Assembly (NCBI GenBank): GCA_009733575.1
Contig: ML769534.1
Span: 104,009 to 168,008 of the forward strand
From: Gymnopus androsaceus JB14
Lineage: Eukaryota > Basidiomycota > Agaricomycetes > Agaricales > Omphalotaceae
Direction: 5' to 3'
Length of the DNA: 64,000 nt
This document shows positions 49,838-61,800 of the stretch, piece after piece (the stretch's first letter is position 1; each line of letters starts with the position of its first letter). The position numbers and the translations under genes are program-made. The notes under the pieces are model-generated. The model was given only the letters and a program-made list of their open reading frames with translations, was not told the DNA's origin and ran no database searches.

Positions 49838-52800
49838 ATGTATTGTTATGTCAGCAAAGTCTCTGAAATCTCTGCACCTGCCAAGCCAAAGGGAGTGGAC
49901 CCTTTTTTGTCATTGTTGAAGTTACTCCAGCAAATGGGAAAGGGTTGTCCACGTTGCACAGAGAATGTCAAGTTTTACATGCACCATGAAAATTATAGGC
50001 CCAAGGTTCAGGCGGAATATGAGCATCGAATGAAGGAGAATCCAGAAGCTGCAATTGGTGGCGGCATGAATCACTTGGGCTTCCGTGTCAAGATTGCGAG
50101 GGAGTTGTGGGCCGCCAAAGAGCAATCTGTCGGATTCCGTTGTGGAGGAGAATAAAACTGCTTTTGAGAAGATGTTGACTCTGCAGGAGAGGTTGTTGGA
50201 TGGCGGCTCGCTGACTGAAGACAACTTTGGGGATGTGATGGAAGATGAAGCTAGAGATGCGTAAGTTCAGATATTTGAGGTGTTTTAACTGGCACTAACC
50301 CACCATTTTCAGTTTACATGAAAGATTAGTCAATTTGCTGCAACCCCTTCTGGATCTCCTGCACGTTTGCACCAGCCTGAATTTCTTTGTTGTGGGGGGT
50401 GCACCGCCGGTAAAGGAGGGTGAAGAGTACTATATGATGATGTGAGTTAGTTTCTGACTTTGCAAGGAACTTGATTGTTGATTATAGTAATCAGGGTCAG
50501 CTCAGGAGAATCTCCTGGACTTAATCCTAAGAAGTTTGAGACTTGGCATTCCAACTATTTTCTCAAGTATGTCATTGGACTGTTTATGATATTCATGTTG
50601 AATGAAGATCCTGGTATGTCTTCCGTCTACCTCTTGAAGTCATCTTATAGTTTTTGTTTTCAAAGCTTCAAGGTACGACAACCCACGTAACAATGCTGGC
50701 AGTCAAGGTGCCGCTTCGTCATTAGCATTGGATTCAATTTTGAAGAACGCGTCTTTGTTTCAATTCGGCAATGAAGATGAAGATGAAGATGATCCTCCTG
50801 AAGACACTCCGAAGAAGAGGAAGAGAGGTGAAGAATCTGGCGGTAGACAAAGTCGGAAATGGAGGAGTGGGTGCAATGTCAGCGAAGAATCTGCAGAGCC
50901 ATCCGAGGAGCCTGATCAAGGCTCTATGAATCCCCCAGCTTCTACTACTGCACATTGTACCTCCGCTAGACTCACTCACATGGCAAAAACCAAGTTGTCC
51001 GCCAAGGCTGATACTGGGCCATCTCAACCTGCAATGCCTAAGAAGGATGGCATACCTGTCTATGGCCCTATTGTCCTGCCTTCACAAAAGATGGTACAAT
51101 ATCTTTTTGCAGTCAAGTCAGAGGCAGAGCTTCTAATGGAGGTCCGGCTTTGGGATACACTTCACATTGTCGAGTTGAAAAGAAGGATGGAGTTTTTGGA
51201 TTTATCTGCCGACCGTTATAACAGTTTGCAGAAGCTTTGGACTGATGAAGATAACTACTCACCGGTCCCATACCCAGCAGTGGCTGGGCCTGCATTTGCA
51301 GCAGCTGAGTCCTTGGCACTTGGAGAGAGGCCCAAGCTTCAGGATGATTACATACCTGCTGTGAATTCCATTCCTCTTTCTCCTCCTCCAGTTTCCCTTT
51401 CCATTGCCCATCCCACTTTAACACCTTATGATCTCTCTTCTCAGCTGTTGAACCTGATGTGGCTCCTATGCTTGTTGAGCCTGGAGACATGCAGGGGGGG
51501 AAAATGTCTGTAGAACCTCAGCTGGGCTTGGGGCCAGGGACACAGGATGATGACATGGTTATTGAATCCAGCCAAGCTACTTCCTCAAGTGATGCAAGGG
51601 GTGAGCTCACTGATGTGTCTAATCATTCCAATTCCACCGCACCCAACTCTTGCAATGCCATAGCATTCACTCACAGTTCAACTCCAGACCCAGCTCCTAC
51701 GCCTATCGAACCCAGAGAGGTTAACGGGGAAAAGATGACCATGGCTACTTCCTCGAGTGATGAAAGGGACAAGCTCACTGATTTCATTGCATCCAATACT
51801 TCCAATTCAACCATGTCCAATCCGTCTGAGCTCACTGATTCCATTGCATCCAATACTTCCAATGCCGCGGCTCCTGGTTCCACTCCATCTTCTGATGCTA
51901 CAGCATCCACTCTCAAGCCATGAGACATCGAGGGGAAAGAAATGCTTGTCGATATGGATGTTGATTCTGGTGAGGCTACTTCCTCAGCATCCAACTCTCC
52001 CAAGGCCATGGTATCCAGCGCTTCCGATTCCACTCTGTCTAACCCCCCTGATTCCAATGCATCCCACCCTTCTACTCAAGTGTTTAACCCGTCTATTACA
52101 AGTGAGTCAGAAATATCTGTCACTCTCAATGACATCCTCGTGTCAAAGGATAGCTGGCCATCATGGGTTCAGGAAGGCTTTGATAGTTTGCTGCAGCCTC
52201 TGCCTGGAACAGATGTCGGAGACACCTTGGGGGAGGTTGAATGGTCCAACGCAATGAAGGCCTGGGTGGTTCTGGAAAGAGTTTATGGTTTCAGTAACCC
52301 AAATGGTGCCGTGAGTTGAAATTGCACTGTCATGTGAGAATAATATCAAATACTAACTAATTTTTTCCTTTTTTTTTCTTTTTCAGAAATCTGCATACCC
52401 AGCCGAGGGTCGTCCTGCAATTGTTTGTGATTGGTTCAAGAACCGCAAAATGGCATGTTTGGTAATGGTAAAGGATTATGGAGGTGTAACAGTGTTTGGA
52501 GAACAATGGTGGACTTGGTGGTGGTCCACAATCTGTCCGGCATGGCAGGAGCGCAATGAGATGGGAAGAATTGTGGCATGTGGAGCAGGGGAGGGAAATT
52601 GGGATGTTTTTGAGCGGCCTGGACAAAGTGGATTGTTAAGCGTTCTGGTGTGTTTGAGGTGGTGGTTCTTGCATGCTAATTTGAATGCTGAATGTGAAGG
52701 ACTGCTCTGGGCATTGAGGGACGTGGTGGCCATTATGGAGGATATCACTTACGTGAAGGGGTATGTTTCAGTTTCCTGTTCCTTCTGGATCGAGCTAATC

Positions 52801-52947
52801 AGTAATTCTCACAGTGGATATGACAAACGGAAGGGTAAAAAATGTCGAGCAGAATTTGATCCCATGCTCAATGAAGAGGATAGGCGCCCCATGAAATGTG
52901 TAACCCAATCCTGTGGACTTTTAGCAGAACCTAGTGCAGTTTCGTAG
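49838..52947 (+). CDS. Hypothetical protein of an expanded Agaricomycete family
   Basis: Coding text runs through several exons. First VDPFLSLLKLLQQMGKG … NHLGFRVKIARELWAAK (to about 50120), then VEENKTAFEKMLTLQERLLDG (about 50142-50260, one base out of frame with the former). Next LHERLVNLLQPLLDLLH (about 50314), GLNPKKFETWHSNYF (50520) and an acidic/basic segment with the nuclear signal KKRKR (about 50810). A long Ser/Pro/Asn-rich middle part contains imperfect repeats of an IASNTSNS-type motif (51780-51900). The C-terminal region is WPSWVQEGFDSLLQ … WVVLERVYGFSN, then WFKNRKMACLV … WWTWWWSTICPAWQ. This W-rich C-terminal pattern recurs in many Agaricomycete hypothetical proteins of unknown function. 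One frameshift near 50120 and a stop near 51921 make integrity doubtful. Confidence 0.5.
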
Positions 52948-53384
52948 TCTTTTCTATTGCTTGTTATGGACTACTACGTAGTGCTTTGACCTGTAGCACC
53001 CGCGTAGCACTTGTATATATATAAGATTTGGCTATTTGGTTATACATAAGAATTTAGTCGAGATATAAGGTGTTATCTGTTATGCATAAGACTTAGATAT
53101 CATTTTCTGAGGTTATAAAAGTTACACATAAGACTTAAGCACTATCTGACTTACATAATTACAATTTTGGGCAATGCCAAGGGATAATTCCCTCGGCATC
53201 TGGAGCTATCCAGTAAACCTGCCAGCCCCCTGGCCAAAGCTCCAGGGCACCAATTAATATTGGTTAGTTACACATTAAACCAGCCCGAGACTTCTTGGGT
53301 TGTTATGCATTAATCTCACAGCTACAGCTGGTGAAGAAGAGTGTCCATGTCTGTGGCCTGATGTGTCGTTAACCTCTTCCAAGT
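52948..53384. other. Intergenic, nothing recognised
   Basis: The sequence includes a TATATATATAAG stretch near 53015 and short ACATAAGACTTA repeats. No gene seen. Confidence 0.4.
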
Positions 53385-54037
53385 GTGCTTGCAGGTGACT
53401 GTTGGGCAAGTTTCCTGAGTTTCCTTCCCAGGTGGCAGCTCCTCTTTGTTGATTTCTCTAGTTCCGAGCTTGTGATGCTGTCATCTGCAGTGTGGTTACA
53501 GGATTTGCCTCAATGCATGCTACAGGCTGATATTGAGGTTGAACCGGCACAGCCTGAGCGTATGGGATTGCAGGCAAGGGTTGATACGCAATCTGGGACT
53601 CAAGTTGCTCCAGAGGAACAACGAGGAAGCCCCTCTTGGTATTCCCTTACTGATCCATCAAGTTGCATCATTCTCCTTGTCCATCCCACATACGTATCAG
53701 GTGGGTTGGGTTGACTTGCAATGGAAAGCACTAACCACTCGTGTACTGCAGACAACAGGTTGTGTATCAGGGCATCATTGTTGTACCCTGTTCGGAAGGC
53801 ATATTCTTCAAACCGAATGATGAAATTGGCAAAGGATCCGTAGGGTTGCTGGGATATCCAGGAGAGTTTGGATTGTGCAGCCAATTTTTCATTCGGAAGA
53901 CCAAATATCTTGCCAGACTTGCATGAAGTCATCCCACACATGGAGAGCAGTATTCTGTACTCCACTCATAATCTCTCTGTCCAGGAGATTCTGATAGTGG
54001 ATTGCAGCTGCTTCTCTGAGGAAACTGACTGCATACG
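53385..54037 (-). pseudogene. Gypsy-type gag, 3' part
   Basis: Read leftward from 54030: AYAVSFLREAAAIHYQNLLDRE, VQNTALHVWDDFMQVWQDI, then after a one-base shift FGLPNEKLAAQSKL … QQPYGSFANFIIRFEEYAF … ALIHNLLSAV … PDTYVGWTRRMMQLD. This is the capsid-type pattern of fungal Ty3/Gypsy Gag proteins. The 5' part of the same gag lies at 60118-61800; the two are separated by the foldback insertion. No protease or reverse transcriptase follows on the left, so the element is truncated. Confidence 0.8.
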
Positions 54038-54063
54038 CACTTCAGGCTGCCCCAATTTATATC

Positions 54064-54446
54064 TTCTTAGATAGTCCAAAGTGTAACAATCCAGTAATTA
54101 ATATGATCAAAATCCACAGGAAATCCAGGGGCCCTGCCTGGATTCCATGCATGTCGCATGGATTCCATGCCCTAGTAGATAGTATTGTATGGATTCCAGG
54201 CATGTTGCATGGAATCCATGCACTAGTAAAAATAGCAGTGTATGGATTCCAGGCATGTCGCATGGAATCCATGCACTAGGAAAAATAGTAGTGTATGGAT
54301 TCCAGGTATGTTGCATGGAATCCATGCACTGGTAAAAATAGTAGTGTATGGCATTCCAGTCTACTGGGAAAAGTAACTAGTTAGATAGTCCAAAGTGTAA
54401 CAATCCAGTAACTAATATGATCAAAATCCACAGGAAATCCAGGGGC
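54064..54446 (+). repeat. Doubled left terminal segment of the foldback
   Basis: The segment starting TAGATAGTCCAAAGTGTAAC occurs twice, at about 54068 and 54385. Between them are a few 53 bp units and then a terminus of the other type (CATTCCAGTCTACTGGG at about 54353), which otherwise marks the right end of the element in opposite orientation. A second element end therefore appears to be nested in the left arm. Confidence 0.7.
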
Positions 54447-54479
54447 CCCGCCTGGAATCCATACACCCCACCTGGATTC

Positions 54480-56705
54480 CATGCATGTTGCATGGATTCC
54501 ATGCACTACTAAAAATAGTAGTGTATGGATTCCAGGCATGTTGCATGGAATCCATGCACTGGTAAAAAATAGTAGTGTATGGATTCCAGGCATGTTGCAT
54601 GGAATCCATGCACTAGTAAAAATAGCAGTGTATGGATTCCAGGCATGTCGCATGGAATCCATGAACTAGGAAAAATAGTAGTGTATGGATTCCAGGCATG
54701 TTGCATGGAAAATCCAGGGGCCCCGCCTGGAATCCATACACCCCACCTGGATTCCATGCACTACTAAAAATAGTAGTGTATGGATTCCAGGCATGTTGCA
54801 TGGAATCCATGCACTGGTAAAAATAGTAGTGTATGGATTCCAGGCATGTTGCATGGAATCCATGCACTAGTAAAAATAGTAGTGTATGGATTCCAGGCAT
54901 GTTGCATGGAATCCATGCACTAGTAAAAATAATAGTGTATGGATTCCAGGCATGTTGCATGGAATCCATGCACTAGTAAAAATAGCAGTGTATGGATTCC
55001 AGGCATGTCGCATGGAATCCATGCACTAGTAAAAATAGCAGTGTATGGATTCCAGGCATGTCGCATGGAATTCATGCACTAGTAAAAATAGTAGTGTATG
55101 GATTCCAGGCATGTTGCATGGAATCCATGCACTAGTAAAAATAGCAGTGTATGGATTCCAGGCATGTCGCATGGAATCCATGCACTAGGAAAAATAGTAG
55201 TGTATGGAATCCAGGCATGTTGCACACTTGTAAAAATAGTAGTGTATGGAAGTAGTGTATGGATTCCAGGCATGTTGCATGGAATCCATGCACTAGTAAA
55301 AATAGCAGTGTATGGATTCCAGGCATGTCGCATGGAATTCATGCACTAGTAAAAATAGTAGTGTATGGATTCCAGGCATGTTGCATGGAATCCATGCACT
55401 AGTAAAAATAGCAGTGTATGGATTCCAGGCATGTCACATGGAATCCATGCACTAGGAAAAATAGTAGTGTATGGAATCCAGGCATGTTGCACACTTGTAA
55501 AAATAGTAGTGTATGGAAGTAGTGTATGGATTCCAGGCATGTTGCATGGAATCCATGCACTAGTAAAAATAGCAGTGTATGGATTCCAGGCATGTTGCAT
55601 GGAATTCATGCACTAGTAAAAATAGTAGTGTATGGATTCCAGGCATGTTGCATGGAATCCATGCACTAGTAAAAATAGCAGTGTATGGATTCCAGGCATG
55701 TCGCATGGAATCCATGCACTAGAAAAAATAGTAGTGTATGGAATCCAGGCATGTTGCACACTTGTAAAAATAGTAGTGTATGGAAGTAGTGTATGGATTC
55801 CAGGCATGTTGCATGGAATCCATGCACTAGTAAAAATAGCAGTGTATGGATTCCAGGCATGTCGCATGGAATTCATGCACTAGTAAAAATAACAGTGTAT
55901 GGATTCCAGGCATGTCGCATGGAATCCATGCACTAGGAAAAATAGTAGTGTATGGAATCCAGGCGTGTTGCACACTAGTAAAAATAGTAGTGTATGGATT
56001 CCAGGCATGTTGCATGGAATCCATGCACTGGTAAAAATAGTAGTGTATGGATTCCAGGCATGTTGCATGGAATCCATGCACTAGTAAAAATAGTAGTGTA
56101 TGGATTCCAGGCATGTTGCATGGAATCCATGCACTAGTAAAAATAATAGTGTATGGATTCCAGGCATGTTGCATGGAATCCATGCACTAGTAAAAATAGC
56201 AGTGTATGGATTCCAGGCATGTCGCATGGAATCCATGCACTAGTAAAAATAGTAGTGTATGGATTCCAGGCATGTTGCATGGAATCCATGCACTAGTAAA
56301 AATAGCAGTGTATGGATTCCAGGCATGTCGCATGGAATCCATGGACTAGGAAAAATAGTAGTGTATGGAATCCAGGCATGTTGCACACTAGTAAAAATAG
56401 TAGTGTATGGAAGTAGTGTATGGATTCCAGGCATGTTGCATGGAATCCATGCACTCGTAAAAATAGCAGCGTATGGATTCCAGGCATGTCGCATGGAATT
56501 CATGCACTAGTAAAAATAGTAGTGTATGGATTCCAGGCATGTTGCATGGAATCCATGCACTAGTAAAAATAGCAGTGTATGGATTCCAGGCATGTCGCAT
56601 GGAATCCATGCACTAGGAAAAATAGTAGTGTATGGATTCCAGGCATGTTGCATGGATTCCATGCACTAGTAAATATAGTAGTGTATGGATTCCATGCATG
56701 TTGCA
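54480..56705 (+). repeat. Left satellite arm, 53-bp repeat
   Basis: About 40 or more copies of a 53 bp unit whose core is TGGATTCCAGGCATGTTGC followed by ATGGAATCCATGCACTAGT and an AAAAATAGTAGTG spacer. TGGATTCCA and TGGAATCCA within each unit are an inverted pair, so every unit can form a hairpin. Frequent variants are GTCGCA for GTTGCA and AGCAGTG for AGTAGTG. A 267-bp higher-order unit is repeated three times in tandem at about 55072-55872. Confidence 0.93.
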
Positions 56706-57885
56706 TTAGTACTAGTTCAACCATTAGATTAGTTACTAGTCCGAGTTATCAGTACTAGTACCACCATTAGGTTAGTTACCAGTTCGAGTTATTAGTACTA
56801 TTATAAGCCTTAGATTTGTTACTAGTACAACTTATTAGTCCTAGTTCAACCATTAGATTAGTTACTAGTCCAAGTTATTAGTACTAGTACAACCATTAGA
56901 TTCGTTACTAGTCCGAGTTATTAGTACTAGTACAACCATTAGATTAGTTACTAAGTAGTCCGAGTTATTAGTACTAGTACAACCATTAGATTAGTTACTA
57001 GTCCGAGTTCTTAGTATTAGTACCACCATCAGATTAGTTACTAGTCCGAGTTATCAGTACTAGTACCACCATTAGGTTAGTTACTAGTATGACTTATTGG
57101 TACCAGTACAACCATTAGCTTCCTTACTGGTATGACCTTATGCCCACCCTCCCGGTGCTTATGGGCGCTTATTTATCCAAAAAATGTTGGGAATCAGGCT
57201 TGATAAATCCTTAAAAAATCATCAAAGATCATCGAAACATTTCGGCATGATTGTACCCCCCCCCGGTGCGTATGGGCACATATGGGTGCTCATTTTACCA
57301 CAGAACATTGGGAATTGAGCATGATAAATTCTGGAAAAATCATGAAAAATAGCGAGAATATTTGCGCATTGTTTTCCCGCCCACTAGCACTTTTGGGTGT
57401 GTATTTTCCTGCCAAATAACGGGAATTGAGCTTGATAAATCTCGGAAAAATCATAAAAAATCATAAAAATATTTAGGGATTGTTTTTCCACCTCTCACTG
57501 ATTATGGCACCTCATGTCCAAATATGGTCATGTAACCCATGTGACACTGTCACACTACATATATGGTACACCTTAACTGATTATGGCACCTCATGCCTGA
57601 ATGTTCTCATGTGACACATGTGACACAGTCACACTACATATACAGTATACCTTAACCGTAACTCTCCTTCTGGAATTCATCCTCATTGCAATCAAAAGTG
57701 TAATTTGTAGTTTATGTGACAGTGTCACATGCAGGCTGATGGGATCAGCAGAGGTAGGTTGCTGGGTGTAGATGAGAAAGTTGTCACTGTAACTATCAAT
57801 CGCTATTTCACAAATTTCAATTTGTGCTGTGTGACAGTGTCACATGACTATTACTACACTTCGCATGCACTACTATATTTACTTG
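56706..57885. repeat. Centre of the foldback: nested tandem repeats, no transposase
   Basis: 56706-57125 holds about nine imperfect units of a TTAGTTACTAGTCCGAGTTA type (about 45 bp). 57128-57490 has three degenerate units of about 120 bp (TTGATAAATC…AAAAATCAT). 57500-57660 has two units of about 88 bp (GATTATGGCACCTCATG). Four near-palindromic TGTGACA(C/G)TGTCACA sites fall between 57535 and 57845. No reading frame with a domain was found. Confidence 0.8.
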
Positions 57886-59995
57886 TACATGGAATCCATA
57901 CACTACTATTTTTACTAGTGCATGGATTCCATGCAACATGCCTGGAATCCATACACTACTATTTTTACTAGTGCATGGATTCCATGCAACATGCCTGGAA
58001 TCCATACACTACTATTTCTACTAGTGCATGGATTCCATGCAACATGCCTGGAATCCATACACTACTATTTTTACTAGTGCATGGAATCCATGCAACATGC
58101 CTGGAATCCATACACTACTATTTTTCCTAGTGTATGGAATCCATGCAACATGCCTGGAATCCATACACTACTATTTTTACTAGTGCATGGAATCCATGCA
58201 ACATGCCTGGAATCCATACACTACTATTTTTCCTAGTGCATGGAATCCATGCAACATGCCTGGAATCCATACACTACTATTTTTACTAGTGCATGGAATC
58301 CATGCAACATGCCTGGAATCCATACACTACTAGTTTTCCTAGTGCATGGAATCCATGCAACATGCCTGGAATCCATACACTACTATTTTTACTAGTGCAT
58401 GGAATCCATGCAACATGCCTGGAATCCATACACTACTATTTTTACTAGTGCATGGAATCCATGCAACATGCCTGGAATCCATACACTACTATTTTTCCTA
58501 GTGCATGGAATCCATGCAACATGCCTGGAATCCATACACTACTAGTTTTCCTAGTGCATGGAATCCATGCAACATGCCTGGAATCCATACACTACTATTT
58601 TTACTAGTGCATGGAATCCATGCAACATGCCTGGAATCCATACACTACTATTTTTACTAGTGCATGGAATCCATGCAACATGCCTGGAATCCATACACTA
58701 CTATTTTTCCTAGTGCATGGAATCCATGCAACATGCCTGGAATCCATACACTACTATTTTTACTAGTGCATGGATTCCATGCAACATGCCTGGAATCCAT
58801 ACACTACTATTTTTCCTAGTGCATGGATTCCATGCAACATGCCTGGAATCCATACACTACTATATTTACTAGTGCATGGAATCCATGCAACATGCCTGGA
58901 ATCCATACACTACTATTTTTACTAGTGCATGGATTCCATGCGACATGCCTGGAATCCATACACTACTATTTTTACTAGTGCATGGAATCCATGCAACATG
59001 CCTGGAATCCATACACTACTATTTTTCCTAGTGCATGGAATCCATGCAACATGCCTGGAATCCATACACTACTATTTTTACTAGTGCATGGAATCCATGC
59101 AACATGCCTGGAATCCATACACTACTATTTTTACTAGTGCATGGAATCCATGCAACATGCCTGGAATCCATACACTACTATTTTTACTAGTGCATGGAAT
59201 CCATGCAACATGCCTGGAATCCATACACTACTATTTTTACTAGTGCATGGATTCCATGCAACATGCCTGGAATCCATACACTACTATTTTTCTAGTGCAT
59301 GGAATCCATGCAACATGCCTGGAATCCATACACTACTATTTTTACTAGTGCATGGAATCCATGCAACATGCCTGGAATCCATACACTACTATTTTCCTAG
59401 TGCATGGAATCCATGCAACATGCCTGGAATCCATACACTACTATTTTTACTAGTGCATGGAATCCATGCAACATGCCTGGAATCCATACACTACTATTTT
59501 TACTAGTGCATGGATTCCATGCAACATGCCTGGAATCCATACACTACTATTTTTCCAGTGCATGGATTCCATGCAACATGCCTGGAATCCATACACTACT
59601 ATTTTCCTAGTGCATGGAATCCATGCAACATGCCTGGAATCATACACTACTATTTTTACTAGTGCATGGAATCCATGCAACATGCCTGGAATCCATACAC
59701 TACTATTTACTAGTGCATGGATTCCATGCAACATGCCTGGAATCCATACACTACTATTTTCTAGTGCATGGATCCATGCAACATGCCTGGAATCCATACA
59801 CTACTATTTTTACTAGTGCATGGATTCCATGCAACATGCCTGGAATCCATACACTACTATTTTTCCTAGTGCATGGATTCCATGCAACATGCCTGGAATC
59901 CATACACTACTATTTTTCCTAGTGCATGGAATCCATGCAACATGCCTGGAATCCATACACTACTATTTTTCCTAGTGCATGGAATCCAGGTGGGG
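57886..59995 (-). repeat. Right satellite arm, 53-bp repeat in inverse orientation
   Basis: About 40 copies of the same 53 bp unit as in the left arm, reverse complemented (CATACACTACTATTTTTACTAGTGCATGG). Units here are more uniform than in the left arm, with single-base losses in a run near 59280-59780. Together with the left arm this gives a potential stem of about 2 kb. Confidence 0.93.
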
Positions 59996-60117
59996 AGTAT
60001 GGATATCAGGTGGGGCCCCTGGATTTCCTGTGGATTTTGATCATATTAGTTACTGGATTGTTACACTTTGGACTATTTAACTAGTTACTTTTCCCGGTAG
60101 ACTGGAATGGCATACGC

Positions 60118-61800
60118 CACCTTGGTCGAGTCCTCTTCATGGATTATGGGTTTTGCTGCAAATACTCATAGGATCTGTGATATTCATGGGCGGACGAGTT
60201 GACAGTCTTTTCCCGTGAAACTGTCAGGTTTCCTGACATCAATTTTCGATTCCACATTGATCCTGTCCTTCCGCTCGAAGTTTCCATTCTCCCTTCCAGG
60301 TGGTCCCTGTTTACCTCTTTCACCCTGGGGTCCTGGGATTGCCATCCAATGTATTCCATCCCACCATTGTGGATAGCCTGTTGGGGGTGGAGGTGGTCCA
60401 GGTGGTGGCCTACCATAAGGTCCCCCTGGTGGTCCTCCCCCTCCCATCAGTCCCAGTTGTCCCCATGGCCTGAGTGGTGGTCCAGTAGGTGGTCCCGCAG
60501 GTGGTACTCCCCATTCGCCTGGGGGTCCTCCTGGCCTGCCTGGGTTGGGAGGTCCTCCTCCCATGTTAGCATTCTGCCCTTGTGCACCCACATAGTTCCA
60601 ATTCCAATTCAGTTGATTTGGAGCTTGAATGAATGGTGCAGGAGGGAGAGTGGGAGGTCTATACACATACAGAATGTTTGCTGGCCCTTGCGGTTGAACC
60701 GGTGGGGGCGCTCCTTGAGTGTTAGGTGGGATGGTGGGTGGTGCAGGGTTTTGTGGGGATTGGGTAGGAGGTTGGAATATGGGTTGTATGGGGATTGAGT
60801 ATGGCAGCCACTGGGTGTGGTTCTGATTTCCCCTTATCCCTCCCTCTTCTTGATCCCCTCTTCCTATTATGCCTGGATACAAAAGGGCTTTTGGTAACCC
60901 AGTTTCTACCTCTCTCCTTCAAGGTTCTCCTCCCACAATCCCTCCCGCTTCCTGTAGTGCCTGTCTGGAAGTATGGGGTGGGCTATCTTGGATATGCCAC
61001 GTCACCTGTCCCTCCCTCACCCTCTGATGTTGTGGCTACGAGCTACGTCCCACATCTGGTTCAGACCTAGTGCATTCAGGTTGTGTTTGCAGTAGTTCCC
61101 CAATCGTCCAAAAAACCTGAGTAGCACTTGCATTCTGCTTCGGTTCAGGAATTGGGTTTTCCCTTCTTGTTCCTCCCGCAGATTGTGGAGATCTTGGTGG
61201 ACAAGCTGTGTAATCCTCCCCCTTGTTCGTATAGATACTGTCGCCATCTTCCTCATGTACTGTTTCGAGGGAAGCGGGTTTGAGTAACCCTGGGGATCCC
61301 AAGACATCTGGATTCTCTTCCTGTGTTTGCAATACTCTTTCCCCCCATTCTCTCCACATAGATGGTGGATGTAAATACGGCATGGGGTTTCGTGCTCCTT
61401 TGGGCAGAAGAGTCAGGGGGTTTTTGGAGGCAACATTGGGTGCATGAGAGGGGTTAGGAGCAGTAGAGGTAGGGTCAGCCGCCTGCTGTCCTTCATCGTT
61501 CACAGTGAGTAGCAAGTACTGTTGCTGGTCATCATCCTCCTCTATTGCCCGTTTTAGCTTTTTTGCCTGCTCCAACTCTTCTGGGGTGAGTGTTGTGCCA
61601 GGTCTCAACATGATCTCATCCAATTGCATTTGACGGGAAACACATCGCATTTTGGGCATGCTCACATTGAATCTACCATCCCCTGACAGTGCTACACTAT
61701 AGATGGTTTGGCCCCATCTATCTCCAAATGCAGAAGTTCCCCTCAGAGGAGTCATGGTGCCCTCCAGGTCAACATCAGCAGGGCGATGTCTATTTGTCAT
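60118..61800 (-). pseudogene. Gypsy-type gag, 5' and central part
   Basis: Two main frames on the minus strand. 61800-61036 starts MTNRHRPADVDLEG and is acidic and Gln-rich (EELEQAKKLKRAIEEDDDQQ). 60882-60184 is a Pro/Gly-rich disordered stretch (GPPPPPTGYPQWWDG) ending KPDSFTGKD, the usual entrance to the capsid domain, followed in another frame by FAAKPIIHEEDSTKVAYA up to the foldback insertion. It continues at 54030. Frame changes separate the parts, so this Gag is inactive. Confidence 0.7.

Larger units (their letters stand above)
54038..60109. mobile_element. Giant foldback element with satellite arms
   Basis: The 6.07 kb insertion starts CACTTCAGGCTGCCCC and ends CGGTAGACTGGAATG. GCATACG (8 bp GCATACGC if the start is moved by one) occurs at 54031-54037 and again at 60110-60116, and removing the insertion restores the gag frame (…TKVAYA / AYAVSFLRE…). 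Next to the ends lies a matched inverted segment (ATAGTCCAAAGTGTAAC … AATATGATCAAAATCCAC). Inside it are two long inverted arrays of one 53 bp repeat and a roughly 1.2 kb centre with other tandem repeats. No transposase. The architecture resembles foldback elements of Drosophila; the 7-8 bp duplication would fit a hAT-, P- or Galileo-like mobiliser, which is inference. Confidence 0.88.

Noticed and set aside
54107..59922. Many short frames with IPCNMPGIHTLLF or GFQACCMESMH repeats
   Set aside because: Translation of the 53 bp satellite on either strand; no start context and no conservation beyond the DNA repeat itself.
60199..60798. Plus-strand Trp/Arg/Ser-rich frame of 199 codons
   Set aside because: Exact shadow of the minus-strand Pro/Gly-rich Gag segment, which fits the neighbouring capsid sequence.
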